Shown here piece by piece: positions 8,698 through 19,216 of a stretch of 38,980 bases of DNA. Location of the stretch: contig NZ_MEIY01000001.1 of NCBI RefSeq assembly GCF_001752365.1, forward strand, positions 1 to 38,980. The letters are read 5' to 3'. Under the pieces are notes generated by a model. The model saw only the letters and a list, made by a program, of their open reading frames with translations, had not been told where the DNA came from and ran no database searches. Origin of the DNA: Marinobacter sp. X15-166B. Its GTDB lineage: Bacteria > Pseudomonadota > Gammaproteobacteria > Pseudomonadales > Oleiphilaceae. The first letter of the stretch is position 1; each line of letters begins with the position of its first letter. A program made the position numbers and the translations under genes.

Positions 8698-10245
8698 ATG
8701 CTTCAGACTTGGTGTACGGGAGACAAGGGCTTGGCACCATCACTACCATCCAGATCACCGCGCAATCTGCGCAGCGGCCTTCGCGGCCTGGCCCTGCTTG
8801 GCCTGACGCTGCTGGTCGCAGGGTGCTCACGCCCCAGCACCCTGGAAGAAATTCGCGCCGAAGGCGTGCTGCACGTCATCACCCGCAATGCGCCGTCTAT
8901 ATATTACGAGGACCGGGACGGTCCCGCCGGGTTTGAATACGAACTGGCCAAGCAGTTCGCGCGCAGCCTGGGGGTGGAATTGCGGGTGCGAATTGCCGAA
9001 GACAACACGGAAATCCTGTCGGTACTGGATCGTAACTACGCCCACATCGGACTCGCCGGTTTGGCGGACAAACCCGAGTTTGCCGGGCGTTTCACCACCG
9101 TACCCACCGGGTTGACCACCCAATCAGTGGTGGTCTACAACCGGGACCACCCCCGCCCGAGACAGCCTGAAGATCTGACCAACAGGGTCTTGCACACGGT
9201 CGCCGATGGCAATCACAGCCGGCATCTGGCGGCATTGCGAAGCGCTCTGCCGGAAATCAACTGGCAGGACCACCCCAATCTGGACGCTGCGGGCCTGCTG
9301 GAACGGGTGGAGTCTGGAGCCATGCCCTACGCCGTGGTCGCCTCAAACGAACTGGCCATTAACCACGTGTACTACCCCAATGTGAAAAAGGCCTTCACGT
9401 TAAACGAGCCGGAAAGCCTCGTCTGGTTGTTTCCCGCCGAGCAAGACACCACCCTGCACGATGCCGCGACCGATTTCATCGACGCCCTGCAGACCGACGG
9501 CTCCCTGGCCCAGCTGATTGAACGTTATTACGGCCACCTTGACCGCCTGGGCTATGTCGGCGCCCGCACCTTCGTCCAGCATGTGCACAACCGCTTACCC
9601 AAGTACGAGGCCCTGTTTCAGCACTACGCCAGTCAATACAATCTCGACTGGCGACTGCTGGCCGCGATTGGCTATCAGGAATCGCACTGGCGTCCCAACG
9701 CAGTCTCGCCCACCGGCGTACGTGGCCTGATGATGCTGACCCGCAACACTGCCGCCTATATCGGGGTCAACAATCGTCTGGATCCGGAGCAGAGTATTCA
9801 GGGCGGCGCCCTTTACTTCAGCATGGTGCATGAGCGCATTCCCGAGCATATTCCCGAACCGGACCGTACCTGGTTTGCGCTGGCTTCTTACAACGTTGGC
9901 TATGGCCACCTGGAAGACGCCAGAGTGCTGGCCCAGTCTGCGGGCAAAAACCCGGATCGCTGGATTGACGTGAAAGAGTTCTTACCCTTGCTTGCGCAAA
10001 AAGAGTGGTATTCCAAAACCCGGTTCGGCTACGCCCGCGGCCATGAGCCAGTCATTTACGTGCAGAATATCCGCCGCTATTTCGACGTTCTGGCCTGGAT
10101 GCACGACCCGGCCGAGCGTTCCGGACAGATGGCCCAACGGGAGCCTGTCCCGGAGTCTGACCCGGAGTTTTCCGGTGCAGCGGACGAGCAACCGCAACAG
10201 GCGCTCCTGCCGACGGTGTTTGCGCTCACCCCCCCAACCCTGTAA
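8698..10245 (+). CDS. mltF: Membrane-bound lytic murein transglycosylase F
   Basis: MltF cuts peptidoglycan between MurNAc and GlcNAc, leaving 1,6-anhydro ends. The protein (515 residues; E. coli 518) has an N-terminal domain like periplasmic solute-binding proteins (about 50-290) and a C-terminal SLT lysozyme-like domain with catalytic Glu in YQESHW and the following SPTGVRGLMMLT motif. The N-terminus is a lipoprotein signal: basic n-region, leucine-rich core and lipobox LVAGC (Cys43), so it is probably anchored to the outer membrane. The start is uncertain: ATG 8698 has a poor ribosome site; TTG 8731 is preceded by GGGAG at 8 bases and gives a more normal signal peptide. The frame is open back to 8590. 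Divergent from purL. Confidence 0.92.
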   Translation: MLQTWCTGDKGLAPSLPSRSPRNLRSGLRGLALLGLTLLVAGCSRPSTLEEIRAEGVLHVITRNAPSIYYEDRDGPAGFEYELAKQFARSLGVELRVRIAEDNTEILSVLDRNYAHIGLAGLADKPEFAGRFTTVPTGLTTQSVVVYNRDHPRPRQPEDLTNRVLHTVADGNHSRHLAALRSALPEINWQDHPNLDAAGLLERVESGAMPYAVVASNELAINHVYYPNVKKAFTLNEPESLVWLFPAEQDTTLHDAATDFIDALQTDGSLAQLIERYYGHLDRLGYVGARTFVQHVHNRLPKYEALFQHYASQYNLDWRLLAAIGYQESHWRPNAVSPTGVRGLMMLTRNTAAYIGVNNRLDPEQSIQGGALYFSMVHERIPEHIPEPDRTWFALASYNVGYGHLEDARVLAQSAGKNPDRWIDVKEFLPLLAQKEWYSKTRFGYARGHEPVIYVQNIRRYFDVLAWMHDPAERSGQMAQREPVPESDPEFSGAADEQPQQALLPTVFALTPPTL

Positions 10246-10264
10246 CCGCATATGCCTGGCCGGC

Positions 10265-10750
10265 TCAGTGGTCATCCTCGGCGGTCTCGCCCGCCGCCAG
10301 CGCGCGCTCGACCTGCGCGCCAGTAAACCCACGTTGGGACAGTGACCGGGCCTGGCGGGCTTTTTCGGGCCAGTTACCCTGCACACTGGCCAAACCAAAG
10401 GTGCGCTGCCGCCAGCGCACAGCCAATTCTACCCATTCCTCATCGGTGGTTTCAGTCAGACACTCCGGCTCGAAGCGGATTCCCCGCCGTTGCAATTCCG
10501 CCCGTATTTTGACCGGGCCATAGGCCAGCTCCCGTCGCTGGCGGGCGTACACATCGGCAAAACGGCGATCGCTCAGCCAGCCGGCCTGTTCATACTCATC
10601 CAGAACGCCCTCGATAATGGACGCCTCCACTCCCCGCTGGCGCAATTTGGCCGTCAGTTCGGTGCGGCTGTGCTCCCGGCGCGCAAGCAGGCGCAAGGCC
10701 GCAGCGCGGGCCCTGTATTCGGGATCTTCCGGTTTTTCTGCCTTTGTCAT
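10265..10750 (-). CDS. recX: RecA regulator RecX
   Basis: RecX binds RecA filaments and limits their extension. The 161-residue product has the family's three-helix repeats: an N-terminal ALRLLARREHSRTEL-type repeat, a central FADVYARQRRELAYGPVKIRAEL and a C-terminal RGFTGAQVERAL. Usual length is about 150-170. I chose ATG 10750 because GGAAAG lies 7 bases upstream; in-frame starts at 10756 and 10777 are less well placed. It is converged on by mltF with 19 bases between stops and has no recA beside it, although recX is often directly downstream of recA, so it must have its own promoter here. Confidence 0.9.
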   Translation of the reverse strand: MTKAEKPEDPEYRARAAALRLLARREHSRTELTAKLRQRGVEASIIEGVLDEYEQAGWLSDRRFADVYARQRRELAYGPVKIRAELQRRGIRFEPECLTETTDEEWVELAVRWRQRTFGLASVQGNWPEKARQARSLSQRGFTGAQVERALAAGETAEDDH

Positions 10751-10972
10751 GATCATTCTTTCCGCTTGTACCGACAAAACGCTAGACTAGTGTCCGCCTG
10801 GCTACTTCATCTACCCGCTGAGCTGCTGTGAAGCCGAAGAGCCAGCCGCCGTGGACTAACCCACACTCAACGCATTATGTGCTCGGCGCCTGCCCGTATC
10901 GGGCCGCCGATTTAGGGTGCCGGCCACTTCGCCGGACACCAGGATCTGCTTTCAATACTGAAGGATACCGAT

Positions 10973-13411
10973 ATGGCTGCATTCATCCAGAAACTGTTCA
11001 AGCGTCGCAAGGCGACGGTCGCACCAACCCCGGACGTTGCGCCCGAGCCCCCCCGCCAGTCCGCCCACGAACAACAGCTCAGCGATCAACGGGCCATCCT
11101 CGCAGAATCACCGTCCCAGCAACAGGCCGAGTCACTCGCGACCGAAGGTGTGACTGCCGATATCCGCCTGTCCGCTGCTCAATTACTGGTCGACACAGAC
11201 GCCCTTGCCAGAGTACAGAAACTGGCCCGCACCAAAGACAAGGGCGTGTATCAGATTGTGCGCCAGAAACTCCAGTCGATCCGGGAACGGGAACAGGAAG
11301 CAGAGCGCCTCAGTGAGCGGGTCGGCCAACTGCTCAAACAGGCGGCCGATCAGGCCACGAGCGACGACACCAAACTGTATGAAGCCCGTCTCGAAGCCCT
11401 GAAAAGCCAGTGGGCGACGGTGCAGGAGCACGCCAGCGCGGCCCAGAAAACCGACTTTCAGGCGGCCACCTTGCGGTGTCGCGAGCGCGCCGACGCCCTG
11501 CAGGCGGACCGAGCCGAGGTTCAACGTCATCAGGAACAGGCCGGTCAGCGCACCAGCACCCTGGAGTTATTGACCAGCACCCTGGAGAGCCTGAAGAACA
11601 CCAGCAGCAGCGAGCCTCCTTCCGTGCCGTCGCTGGACGCGCTGCAAAAAACCCAGGAAAACCGCTGGCTGGAGGCAACCCGGGACACTGAAGTCAGCCG
11701 TTCCGAACAAAAGCAATACCAAACCCTGATGCCCGCATTGAAACGGTACATCGCGGCGGCGCGCCAGCTGGAACACCAGCAGGACCTGCTGCAGGGATTA
11801 CGGGCAGACCCCGAGGCCTCAGCGGAGCAGATTCGCCAGGCGCTGGACAGTCTCGCCTGGCCGTCGGAATTCCCGCTGCCCGCGCTGCTGAACGAGTTGC
11901 ATCGACGGCTTAAAAAAGAAGCGCCTGCGGCGCCCCCTGCAGAAACGGCGGCGGCAGACCAGCAGGCACAAGTTGCGCGGCTGGAAACTTCCCTGAAAAC
12001 CCTGGAAGCAGCGCTGGAGGCGCGGCAGTTGAAAGAATCGCGACAGGCTTTCAAAACCGCCCAGCAGCAGCATCGCACCCTGGACCAGCGCCACGGTCGC
12101 CCTTTTCAGGCCCGCCTGCAATTACTGGCGGGACAGCTCAAGGAGCTGAGCGACTGGCAGGGCTTCGCCACCGAGCCCAAGCAAATCGCCTTGTGTGAGC
12201 AAATGGAATACCTGGCCGAGCAACCGATCGAACCCGAAGCCAAGGCCGCCCGCATCAAAGAGCTGCAGAACGAGTGGCGCGACCTGGGGGGCTCACCCAA
12301 CCGGGAACTGTGGGCACGATTCAAACAGGCCTCCGATGCCGCCTACGAACCCTGCAAGGCCTACTTCGCCGCCAAATCCGAATTGAAACAGGTCAATCTT
12401 GAAAAACGGCGACTGATCTGCAGCCAACTCAGCACCTACGTTGAACAGACCGACTGGGCCCGGGTCGACTGGAAAGCAGCCGAGCAGATTCATCGGACCG
12501 CCCGTGATGAGTGGAAAGCCGCCTGGCCGGTAGAGTTTCGCGACAACCGTGCGGTGCAGAAGCAGTTTGACGAACTGCTCAAGCGCATCGAAGCCCCATT
12601 GAATCAGGAGCGGGAGAAAAACGAAGCTTTGAAGGCCGACATTGTGGCCAGAGCCGAGGCGCTGATCCATCATGAACCCCTGGCGGAAGCACTGGAACAA
12701 GCCAAATCACTGCAAACCGAATGGGAAGCCATTGGCGTCACCCGCCACCGGGAAGACCGTAAATTATGGCGCAGTTTCCGCACAGCCTGCGATCAGGTGT
12801 TCGGCCGCCGCGAGGCTCAGCGCAACGCCCGGGAAGTGCAAACCCGCGACGCCGATCAGCGGGCAAACACCTTGCTGGCCGAGGTCACCGCAGATCTGGC
12901 GAATGGTTCCTTGCCGGCTGATGTCCTCGCGGCGCACCTCGGCAAGCTGGCCACCCTCGAACCGGAGCCCTTGTCTCGCACCATGCGCGAACAGGTCCGG
13001 CAAGCCCGGCAGCAAATCGAAGATCTGCAGCAACAGCAAAAGCTGCAGGCCCGGGTGACTCAATGGAAGCAATGGATTGAAAGCAGTCTGACTCACCGGC
13101 CTGATCCTGCCGGGTTGCCGCAACACTGGCCGCAACGGGCAGCATCTCTGGAGCCCCTGACCATGCACGAACTGGTGATTCGTGCGGAAATTGTATCCGG
13201 TGCGCCTTCGCCAGCCGAAGACCAGGCCTTGCGCATGGAAGTGCAAGTGAAACGCCTGGCGGAAGGCATCACCAATGGCACCGGGGCAACCAACAACTTC
13301 GAGCAACTGGAAACCCTGATCGCCGGCTGGTGCCTGACTGAGGCAGACGCTGATAAAACGCCGCCACTGGCGCTGCGCCTCATCGCCGCTTTGGAGTCCG
13401 TAACGGCCTGA
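10973..13411 (+). CDS. Large DUF349 coiled-coil protein
   Basis: An 812-residue, highly charged, Gln/Glu/Ala-rich helical protein. It contains at least two clear DUF349 units (NEWRDLGGSPNRELWARFKQASDA near residue 430, TEWEAIGVTRHREDRKLWRSFRTACD near 585) and a degenerate one between them (DEWKAAWPVEFRDN). Long coiled-coil stretches flank them. There is no signal peptide or membrane segment, so it should be cytoplasmic. DUF349 proteins have no agreed biochemical role in proteobacteria. The ATG has AAGGA about 8 bases upstream. It stands alone, with about 220 bases from divergent recX and about 275 before prc. Confidence 0.85.
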   Translation: MAAFIQKLFKRRKATVAPTPDVAPEPPRQSAHEQQLSDQRAILAESPSQQQAESLATEGVTADIRLSAAQLLVDTDALARVQKLARTKDKGVYQIVRQKLQSIREREQEAERLSERVGQLLKQAADQATSDDTKLYEARLEALKSQWATVQEHASAAQKTDFQAATLRCRERADALQADRAEVQRHQEQAGQRTSTLELLTSTLESLKNTSSSEPPSVPSLDALQKTQENRWLEATRDTEVSRSEQKQYQTLMPALKRYIAAARQLEHQQDLLQGLRADPEASAEQIRQALDSLAWPSEFPLPALLNELHRRLKKEAPAAPPAETAAADQQAQVARLETSLKTLEAALEARQLKESRQAFKTAQQQHRTLDQRHGRPFQARLQLLAGQLKELSDWQGFATEPKQIALCEQMEYLAEQPIEPEAKAARIKELQNEWRDLGGSPNRELWARFKQASDAAYEPCKAYFAAKSELKQVNLEKRRLICSQLSTYVEQTDWARVDWKAAEQIHRTARDEWKAAWPVEFRDNRAVQKQFDELLKRIEAPLNQEREKNEALKADIVARAEALIHHEPLAEALEQAKSLQTEWEAIGVTRHREDRKLWRSFRTACDQVFGRREAQRNAREVQTRDADQRANTLLAEVTADLANGSLPADVLAAHLGKLATLEPEPLSRTMREQVRQARQQIEDLQQQQKLQARVTQWKQWIESSLTHRPDPAGLPQHWPQRAASLEPLTMHELVIRAEIVSGAPSPAEDQALRMEVQVKRLAEGITNGTGATNNFEQLETLIAGWCLTEADADKTPPLALRLIAALESVTA

Positions 13412-13447
13412 CCGTCGTTGCGCCCCGCCCGAAATTTCTGCAGCCCC

Positions 13448-13469
13448 CAGCCCGCCAGCGTGCGGGCTG
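13448..13469 (+). terminator. Hairpin after the DUF349 gene
   Basis: A perfect 8-bp stem (CAGCCCGC with GCGGGCTG) and a 6-base loop, 36 bases past the stop. No T run follows, so it is either a weak terminator or an mRNA 3'-end stabiliser. Confidence 0.4.
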
Positions 13470-13686
13470 CCCCGGCTCTCCCGGCCACGGAACTTCAGGA
13501 AAGCCACCATTCCCGGTTACGCTTCCGGCAGGCTTTTGGCCATTTGGTCACACTACAATCCCGCGCGCCTATAGTAACTGCGTTTCTGCTTGCCTAAAAT
13601 GAAGCTATCAGTCAGTCTGAAAGGGTTTCTGCGTCGTATCTAACAGAACGGCGAGACCATCAAATACTATTCGGGTGCGTACGACT

Positions 13687-15864
13687 ATGACAATGGCGGA
13701 ACATCTTCCCTCCCGTAAGGCACGGGCTTTCCGGCGGTTTCAACACAGCTGGAAGAGCGGTAGCCTCGCCGTTGCACTCACGTTCGCGCTCCTGCCTGTT
13801 ACGGTGCCGGCGAACACAGAAATCGACATGCCGTTCCAGCCGGTCACCCCGACCGTTGATCAGGCCCGTGCCAACATACTCATCGCCCGGCAGCTGCAGT
13901 TTACCCACTTCCGTGACCTGTCTATCAACAACGCTTTGTCGGGTGACGTGTTTGATGCTTATCTGAAATATCTGGATAACCAACGGCTGTATCTGACCAA
14001 ACAGGATCTGCAGCAGTTTGAACCGCTGCGCAACCGCCTGGGCTCTGCCCTCAAAACCGGTCAGTTACAGCCCGGTTTCGATATTTACAACGTGGTGCAA
14101 ATGCGCACCATTGAACGCCTGCAATTTGCCTTGGGACTGATTGACCGAGGCATCGACAAGCTTGATTTTGACAGCAATGATTCCATCCAGCTGGATCGCT
14201 CAAAGGCCGACTGGGCCGAAGACCGGAAAGAGCTGGATGCCTTGTGGGTCAAGCGCATCAAGAATGCGGTCCTCGGCCAGAGGCTGACCGGCAAATCGGA
14301 TGAGGAAATAAGCGACACCCTGACCCGCCGCTATCAGAGTCAGCTGAAACGCGTACGCCAGGTCCGCAGTGAAGACGCGTTCCAGGCGTACATGAATGCC
14401 TTCGCTGGCATGTGGGATCCGCACACCTCGTATTTCTCCCCGCGCACCTCCGAAAATTTCAATATCAACATGAGCTTGTCCCTGGACGGCATAGGCGCCG
14501 TGTTGCAGGCGGACAATGAGTACACCAAGGTAGTACGACTGGTTCCCGGCGGTCCCGCGGCTCAACAGGGCCAACTCAGCCCGGCCGACCGCATTGTTTC
14601 GGTCACCCAGGAACACGAAACCACACCGGTCAATGTAATTGGCTGGCGTCTCGACGAGGTGGTTGATCTGATCCGGGGGCCGCGGGATTCCCTGGTTACG
14701 CTGGAAGTGATTCCCGCAAGCGCGACCGACGAAACCATCACCCGTAAAATTGCAATCAGACGGGCGCAGGTGAAGCTGGAAGAACAAAGTGCGCGCAGCA
14801 AGGTGATCGAACTGGACCGGAGTGGGGCCACTTACCGCATCGGTGTCATCGACATTCCTACGTTCTACGCGGACTTCCGCGCCATGCAGAAAGGCGACCC
14901 CGACTACAAGAGCACCACCCGGGACGTCCGCCGCCTGATCGAGCAACTCAAGGGGCAAAGCATTGACGGCTTGGTCGTGGATTTGCGCAACAACGGCGGG
15001 GGCGCGCTGCACGAAGCCAACGATCTGGTGGGACTGTTTATCGAGAAAGGTCCCACGGTGCAGATTCGCAATGCCAACAACGACGTGCAAGTGCTGTCCG
15101 ACCGGGATCCGGCCGTAATATGGGACGGGCCGCTGGTGGTCATGGTCAACCGGATGAGTGCGTCGGCCTCGGAAATTTTTGCCGGCGCCATTCAGGACTA
15201 CGGGCGCGGTCTGGTGGTTGGCTCGCAAACCTTTGGCAAGGGCACGGTGCAGGCGGTGCGCCCCCTGAATCATGGCCAGCTCAAAATCACCCAGTCCAAG
15301 TTCTACCGGGTATCCGGCGGCTCCACCCAGCACAAAGGCGTGGTGCCGGATATTGCCATCCCGTCACGCATCGACACCAGCCGCATCGGTGAGGACGCGC
15401 TGGAACACGCCCTCCCCTGGGACCAGATTGAAGCGGTGCCCCATGCGCGCTATTTCGACTTCAGCCCGATCATCGATCAGCTCCGTGACCGTCACGACCA
15501 ACGCTTTGCCGAAAGCCCCGACTTCCGCTTGCTGCAACAGGAAATCGACTTTCTGGAAGAGCAGCGGCAGCGCGAATACGTGAGCCTGAACGCCGACATC
15601 CGCGCAGCCGAGCAGGCCCGGATTGAAAAAACCCGTCTGGCGATCGCCAATGCCCGCAGACACATTCAGGGCAAGCCCGCCTTTGCCTCTCTGCAGGCGC
15701 TGGAGGACTGGCAGGACGTTCAAGCCGCTGACCCGGGAAGCTCGGACGAAGAGCTGGACTTCATCGTCCGTGAAGGGGGCCACATCATGGCGGACATGCT
15801 CGACCTGGATCAGCGTCTGGCATCCATTTTCAGCGCTGAGCGCGTCACCGCCAAAACCCCCTGA
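13687..15864 (+). CDS. prc: Tail-specific periplasmic protease Prc (S41 family)
   Basis: Prc (Tsp) is a periplasmic serine protease that degrades proteins by their C-terminal tails and trims envelope proteins such as murein hydrolases. The protein (about 725 residues; E. coli 682) has an N-terminal signal sequence (hydrophobic core SLAVALTFALLPV, cleavage near VPAN), a Tsp N-terminal domain, a PDZ domain (about 245-335; VVRLVPGGPAAQQGQLSP), and the S41 catalytic domain with Ser in SASASEIFAG and Lys in TFGKGTVQ. A C-terminal charged helical region follows. The start may be GTG 13675, ATG 13687 or ATG 13693; none has a strong ribosome site, and all leave the signal peptide intact. It converges with mtnA with 15 bases between them. 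Confidence 0.92.
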   Translation: MTMAEHLPSRKARAFRRFQHSWKSGSLAVALTFALLPVTVPANTEIDMPFQPVTPTVDQARANILIARQLQFTHFRDLSINNALSGDVFDAYLKYLDNQRLYLTKQDLQQFEPLRNRLGSALKTGQLQPGFDIYNVVQMRTIERLQFALGLIDRGIDKLDFDSNDSIQLDRSKADWAEDRKELDALWVKRIKNAVLGQRLTGKSDEEISDTLTRRYQSQLKRVRQVRSEDAFQAYMNAFAGMWDPHTSYFSPRTSENFNINMSLSLDGIGAVLQADNEYTKVVRLVPGGPAAQQGQLSPADRIVSVTQEHETTPVNVIGWRLDEVVDLIRGPRDSLVTLEVIPASATDETITRKIAIRRAQVKLEEQSARSKVIELDRSGATYRIGVIDIPTFYADFRAMQKGDPDYKSTTRDVRRLIEQLKGQSIDGLVVDLRNNGGGALHEANDLVGLFIEKGPTVQIRNANNDVQVLSDRDPAVIWDGPLVVMVNRMSASASEIFAGAIQDYGRGLVVGSQTFGKGTVQAVRPLNHGQLKITQSKFYRVSGGSTQHKGVVPDIAIPSRIDTSRIGEDALEHALPWDQIEAVPHARYFDFSPIIDQLRDRHDQRFAESPDFRLLQQEIDFLEEQRQREYVSLNADIRAAEQARIEKTRLAIANARRHIQGKPAFASLQALEDWQDVQAADPGSSDEELDFIVREGGHIMADMLDLDQRLASIFSAERVTAKTP

Positions 15865-15879
15865 GTGCGGGCGCCGCCG

Positions 15880-16953
15880 TCAGGATCGAGCGCCGAACAA
15901 CGCCTGCATGGCGGCGGCATCCGGGCGGTGTACCACCCCTCTTTCGGTCACCAGCACATCGATCAGCTCGGCGGGGGTGACGTCAAACACCGGGTTATAA
16001 ACGTCCACATGCTCGGGGGCCAGCACCACCTCGCCCATTTGGCGCACTTCCGTACCTTCGCGCTGCTCGATGGGAATGTCCGCGCCACTGGCCAGCGTCA
16101 TATCGATGGTACTGGACGGCGCCACCACCATGAACCTTACCCGGTGGTAACGGGCCAATACCGCCAGGCTGTAGGTACCAATCTTGTTGGCCACGTCCCC
16201 GTTGGCCGTGATCCGGTCGGCACCCACCACCACCCAGCGCACCTCGCCCCGGGCCAGGATCCACGCCGCCGCACCATCCGCGTTGAGGGTCACCGGGATA
16301 CCGTCGCGGCTCAACTCCCATGCGGTCAGCCGACTGCCCTGCATCCAGGGGCGCGTTTCGTCCACGAACACCCGCTGCAAGCGGCCCGCGGCATGCAACC
16401 GGCGGATCACCCCCAACGCGGTACCGTAGCCCCCCGTAGCGAGGGCACCGGTGTTGCAGTGAGTCAACACCGAAAAAGGTTCGCGTTCATCCATGACCGC
16501 AAGCGCGTGCTCGGCCATGGCCAGATTGGCGGCCAGATCGTCGTCATGCAACCCGATCGCCGTGTGCGCCAACCGCGTGGCGGCTTCTTGCCGGGTGGGA
16601 CACTCGGCCAACACGGCTTCCATTTGTTGCAAGGCCCAGAACAGATTCACTGCGGTGGGGCGTGACTCCGCCAGCACCTGCATATCCGCGCGCACGGCTT
16701 CACGCCACTGCGGGCCGCTTGCCCGCTGCACCGCCAGCACCACCCCATAAGCTGCGCTGATACCAATGGCCGGTGCCCCCCGCACCACCATGTCACGGAT
16801 ACTGGCGGCTACTTCGCTGGCGGTATCCACCGAAACCCAGTGTTCGACGATTGGCAGCCGCCGCTGATCCAGCAACTCCAGCCGGTCCCCGTGCCAGCGC
16901 ATGGCGACCGTGCCAATCCGGGACGAAACCGCGGGGGGATTCTTTGAAGACAT
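15880..16953 (-). CDS. mtnA: S-methyl-5-thioribose-1-phosphate isomerase
   Basis: MtnA isomerises methylthioribose-1-phosphate to methylthioribulose-1-phosphate in methionine salvage. The 357-residue product carries the family signatures [22 protein letters not shown] (catalytic Cys) and [20 protein letters not shown] (catalytic Asp). I use ATG 16953, with GGAG 7 bases upstream; the frame is open for 36 further codons across the intergenic region, which homologues do not have. It is divergent from mtaD, which acts earlier in the same pathway. A TATACT on the minus strand (16986-16991) may be its -10, though no good -35 is visible. Confidence 0.93.
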   Translation of the reverse strand: MSSKNPPAVSSRIGTVAMRWHGDRLELLDQRRLPIVEHWVSVDTASEVAASIRDMVVRGAPAIGISAAYGVVLAVQRASGPQWREAVRADMQVLAESRPTAVNLFWALQQMEAVLAECPTRQEAATRLAHTAIGLHDDDLAANLAMAEHALAVMDEREPFSVLTHCNTGALATGGYGTALGVIRRLHAAGRLQRVFVDETRPWMQGSRLTAWELSRDGIPVTLNADGAAAWILARGEVRWVVVGADRITANGDVANKIGTYSLAVLARYHRVRFMVVAPSSTIDMTLASGADIPIEQREGTEVRQMGEVVLAPEHVDVYNPVFDVTPAELIDVLVTERGVVHRPDAAAMQALFGARS

Positions 16954-17045
16954 GGGGGAACTCCGGTAGCGTGGGAAATGGCGACAGTATATCGCTTTTA
17001 CCGGAAAGAAAAGCACCCGGACTGGCCGCTGGGGGTGCCTCTCGT

Positions 17046-17051
17046 TATACT
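17046..17051 (+). promoter_or_regulatory. Possible -10 element for mtaD
   Basis: TATACT 36 bases before the mtaD ATG, with only a weak CTGGCC-like -35 at about 17022. The matching TATACT on the other strand (16986-16991) gives the mtnA/mtaD gap a mirrored pair of -10 elements about 60 bases apart. Confidence 0.35.
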
Positions 17052-17087
17052 TTCTGCCCACATACTCTCAGGTTGCAAGGCAAGCGA

Positions 17088-18446
17088 ATGACCCCAGCCC
17101 CCCAGTCCGGAACCAACACCATCGTGGCCGCTGATACCCGCATTAACGCCCGCTGGGTGATTCCGGTGGAACCGGCCGGCGTGGTGCTCGATCATTACGC
17201 GGTGATCATTCAGGGCGACCGTATTGCCGCCGTGGTGCCACAACACCGGGCCGATACGCACTATCGCACCCGGGAAACGCTGGATCTGCCCCACCACGTC
17301 CTGTTGCCCGGGCTGATCAACCTGCACGGCCACGCGGCCATGTCCCTGTTCCGTGGCATGGCCGACGATCTGCCGCTGATGACCTGGCTCACCGACCACA
17401 TCTGGCCGGCGGAAGCCGAATTTGTCAGTGCGGCGTTTGTCGCGGACGGCACCCGGCTGGCGATCGCCGAAATGCTGCGCACCGGCACCACCACCTTTTC
17501 CGACATGTACTTTTTCCCGGAAGTGGCGGCGCAAACAGCGGCTGATATCGGCATCCGCGCCCAGATCTGCTTTCCGCTGATGGACATGCCCACCGTGTGG
17601 GGCAGCGGCCCGGAGGAGTATCTTGCCAAAGGAGAAGCACTGATCCGGCAGTGGCAGGGGGACGCCTTTATCATGCCAGCCATCGGCCCCCATGCACCTT
17701 ACACCATTGCCGACGGCCCCCTGCAGCAGGCGCTGGCCTTGTCGCAAGCCTGTGACGTTGCGATCCAGATTCATGTGCACGAAACGGCCTTTGAAGTGGA
17801 TGAGGCCATCAGGGTGGCGGGCGAGCGCCCGCTCACCCGGCTGGCCAGGCTGGGTATACTGGGGCCACGCACCCAGTGCGTGCATATGACCCGGATCGAC
17901 GATGCCGACCTTACCCGGCTCCAGGCCAGCGGCGCCCAGGTGGTGCATTGCCCGGAATCCAACCTCAAGCTGGCCAGCGGGCTCTGTCCGGTCGAAAAGC
18001 TGCGCCAGGCCGGCATCAATGTGGCCATAGGTACCGACGGGGCCGCCAGCAACAACAACCTGGACCTGTTCGGTGAACTCAGCACTGCGGCCATGCTGGC
18101 CAAAGCGGTGTCCGGCGATGCCGCCGCGCTGTCCGCCCATCAGGCGCTGGCGATGGCTACCCTGAACGGTGCCCGCGCCCTGGGGCGCGACCAGGAACTG
18201 GGGTCGCTGGAAGCGGGTAAACTGGCGGATATGATTGCGGTCGATCTGAGCGACCCCTTTCTGCAGCCCGTGTATGACCCCGCCTCCCACCTGGTGTACA
18301 GCAACCACGGCCGGCAGGTCAGCCACAGCTGGATCGGTGGCGTTCCCCAGTTACAAGACGGTGCGCTTACCCGCATCGATGTACCCGATCTGATGCTGCG
18401 CGTGAATGCGTGGGCCGAGCGGATACAGCAACACCACAAACACTGA
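17088..18446 (+). CDS. mtaD: 5'-methylthioadenosine / S-adenosylhomocysteine deaminase (TRZ/ATZ family)
   Basis: A 452-residue amidohydrolase-superfamily deaminase. Metal ligands are visible: HGH (His80, His82), the HVHET histidine, a later His, and the catalytic Asp in [10 protein letters not shown]. The TRZ/ATZ group includes MtaD of Pseudomonas, which deaminates methylthioadenosine to methylthioinosine; its genes sit next to mtnA and ubiG there as here. That context makes the MTA role more likely than a general chlorohydrolase. ATG 17088 is preceded by AAGG; the longer open frame runs back into mtnA. It probably leads a plus-strand operon with ubiG and mupP. Confidence 0.88.
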   Translation: MTPAPQSGTNTIVAADTRINARWVIPVEPAGVVLDHYAVIIQGDRIAAVVPQHRADTHYRTRETLDLPHHVLLPGLINLHGHAAMSLFRGMADDLPLMTWLTDHIWPAEAEFVSAAFVADGTRLAIAEMLRTGTTTFSDMYFFPEVAAQTAADIGIRAQICFPLMDMPTVWGSGPEEYLAKGEALIRQWQGDAFIMPAIGPHAPYTIADGPLQQALALSQACDVAIQIHVHETAFEVDEAIRVAGERPLTRLARLGILGPRTQCVHMTRIDDADLTRLQASGAQVVHCPESNLKLASGLCPVEKLRQAGINVAIGTDGAASNNNLDLFGELSTAAMLAKAVSGDAAALSAHQALAMATLNGARALGRDQELGSLEAGKLADMIAVDLSDPFLQPVYDPASHLVYSNHGRQVSHSWIGGVPQLQDGALTRIDVPDLMLRVNAWAERIQQHHKH

Positions 18447-18490
18447 TACCGCGTATCTTTCGAAACCGACTCTTTCAGACAGAGACTGCT

Positions 18491-19216
18491 ATGAGCAATC
18501 ACAACGTAGACCCGGACGAAATCGCCAAGTTCGAAGCCTTGGCCAGTCGCTGGTGGGACCCGACCAGCGAGTTTCGCCCGTTGCACGACATCAACCCGTT
18601 GCGGCTGAACTATATCGACGAGCGCGCGCCGCTGGCCGGCAAAAAAGTGCTGGATGTGGGCTGTGGCGGCGGCCTGCTTTCGGAAGGCATGGCCCTGCGT
18701 GGCGCCCACGTCACCGGCATTGATATGGGTGAAGCGCCGCTCGCGGTCGCCCGATTGCACGGACTGGAAAGCGGCGTGCAGGTCAATTATCTGCAGACCA
18801 CCGTCGAAGCTCTGGCGGTGAAGCCGGACTACGCCGGCAGCTTCGATACGGTCACCTGCCTGGAGATGCTGGAGCACGTCCCTGACCCGGCGTCGGTGAT
18901 CACTGCCTGTGCGCGGATGCTCAAGCCCGGCGGCCACCTGTTTGTATCCACCATCAACCGTAACCCCAAGTCCTTCCTGTTTGCCATTGTGGGCGCCGAA
19001 TACCTGTTGCGCATGCTGCCCAAAGGCACCCACGAATGGAAAAAATTCATCCGCCCTTCGGAGCTGTCCGGTTATCTGCGCAATGCCGGCCTGCAGCTGC
19101 GCGACCTGACCGGCATGACCTACAACCCGGTGACCAAGGTGTACCGGCTGGGCCGGGATGTGGATGTGAACTATATGATGCACGCCTGTGATGGGCGGAC
19201 CGGAGAAAACCTGTGA
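18491..19216 (+). CDS. ubiG: Ubiquinone biosynthesis O-methyltransferase
   Basis: UbiG performs both SAM-dependent O-methylations of the ubiquinone ring. The 241-residue product (E. coli 240) has the SAM-binding motif [13 protein letters not shown] near residue 54, the ASRWWDP N-terminal signature and the C-terminal TGMTYNP motif. ATG 18491 fits the family start; upstream open frame overlaps mtaD. It follows mtaD by 44 bases and overlaps mupP at TGATG, so the two are likely translationally coupled. The mtaD-ubiG-mupP order is that of pseudomonads; UbiG releases S-adenosylhomocysteine, a possible substrate of the upstream deaminase. Confidence 0.95.
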   Translation: MSNHNVDPDEIAKFEALASRWWDPTSEFRPLHDINPLRLNYIDERAPLAGKKVLDVGCGGGLLSEGMALRGAHVTGIDMGEAPLAVARLHGLESGVQVNYLQTTVEALAVKPDYAGSFDTVTCLEMLEHVPDPASVITACARMLKPGGHLFVSTINRNPKSFLFAIVGAEYLLRMLPKGTHEWKKFIRPSELSGYLRNAGLQLRDLTGMTYNPVTKVYRLGRDVDVNYMMHACDGRTGENL

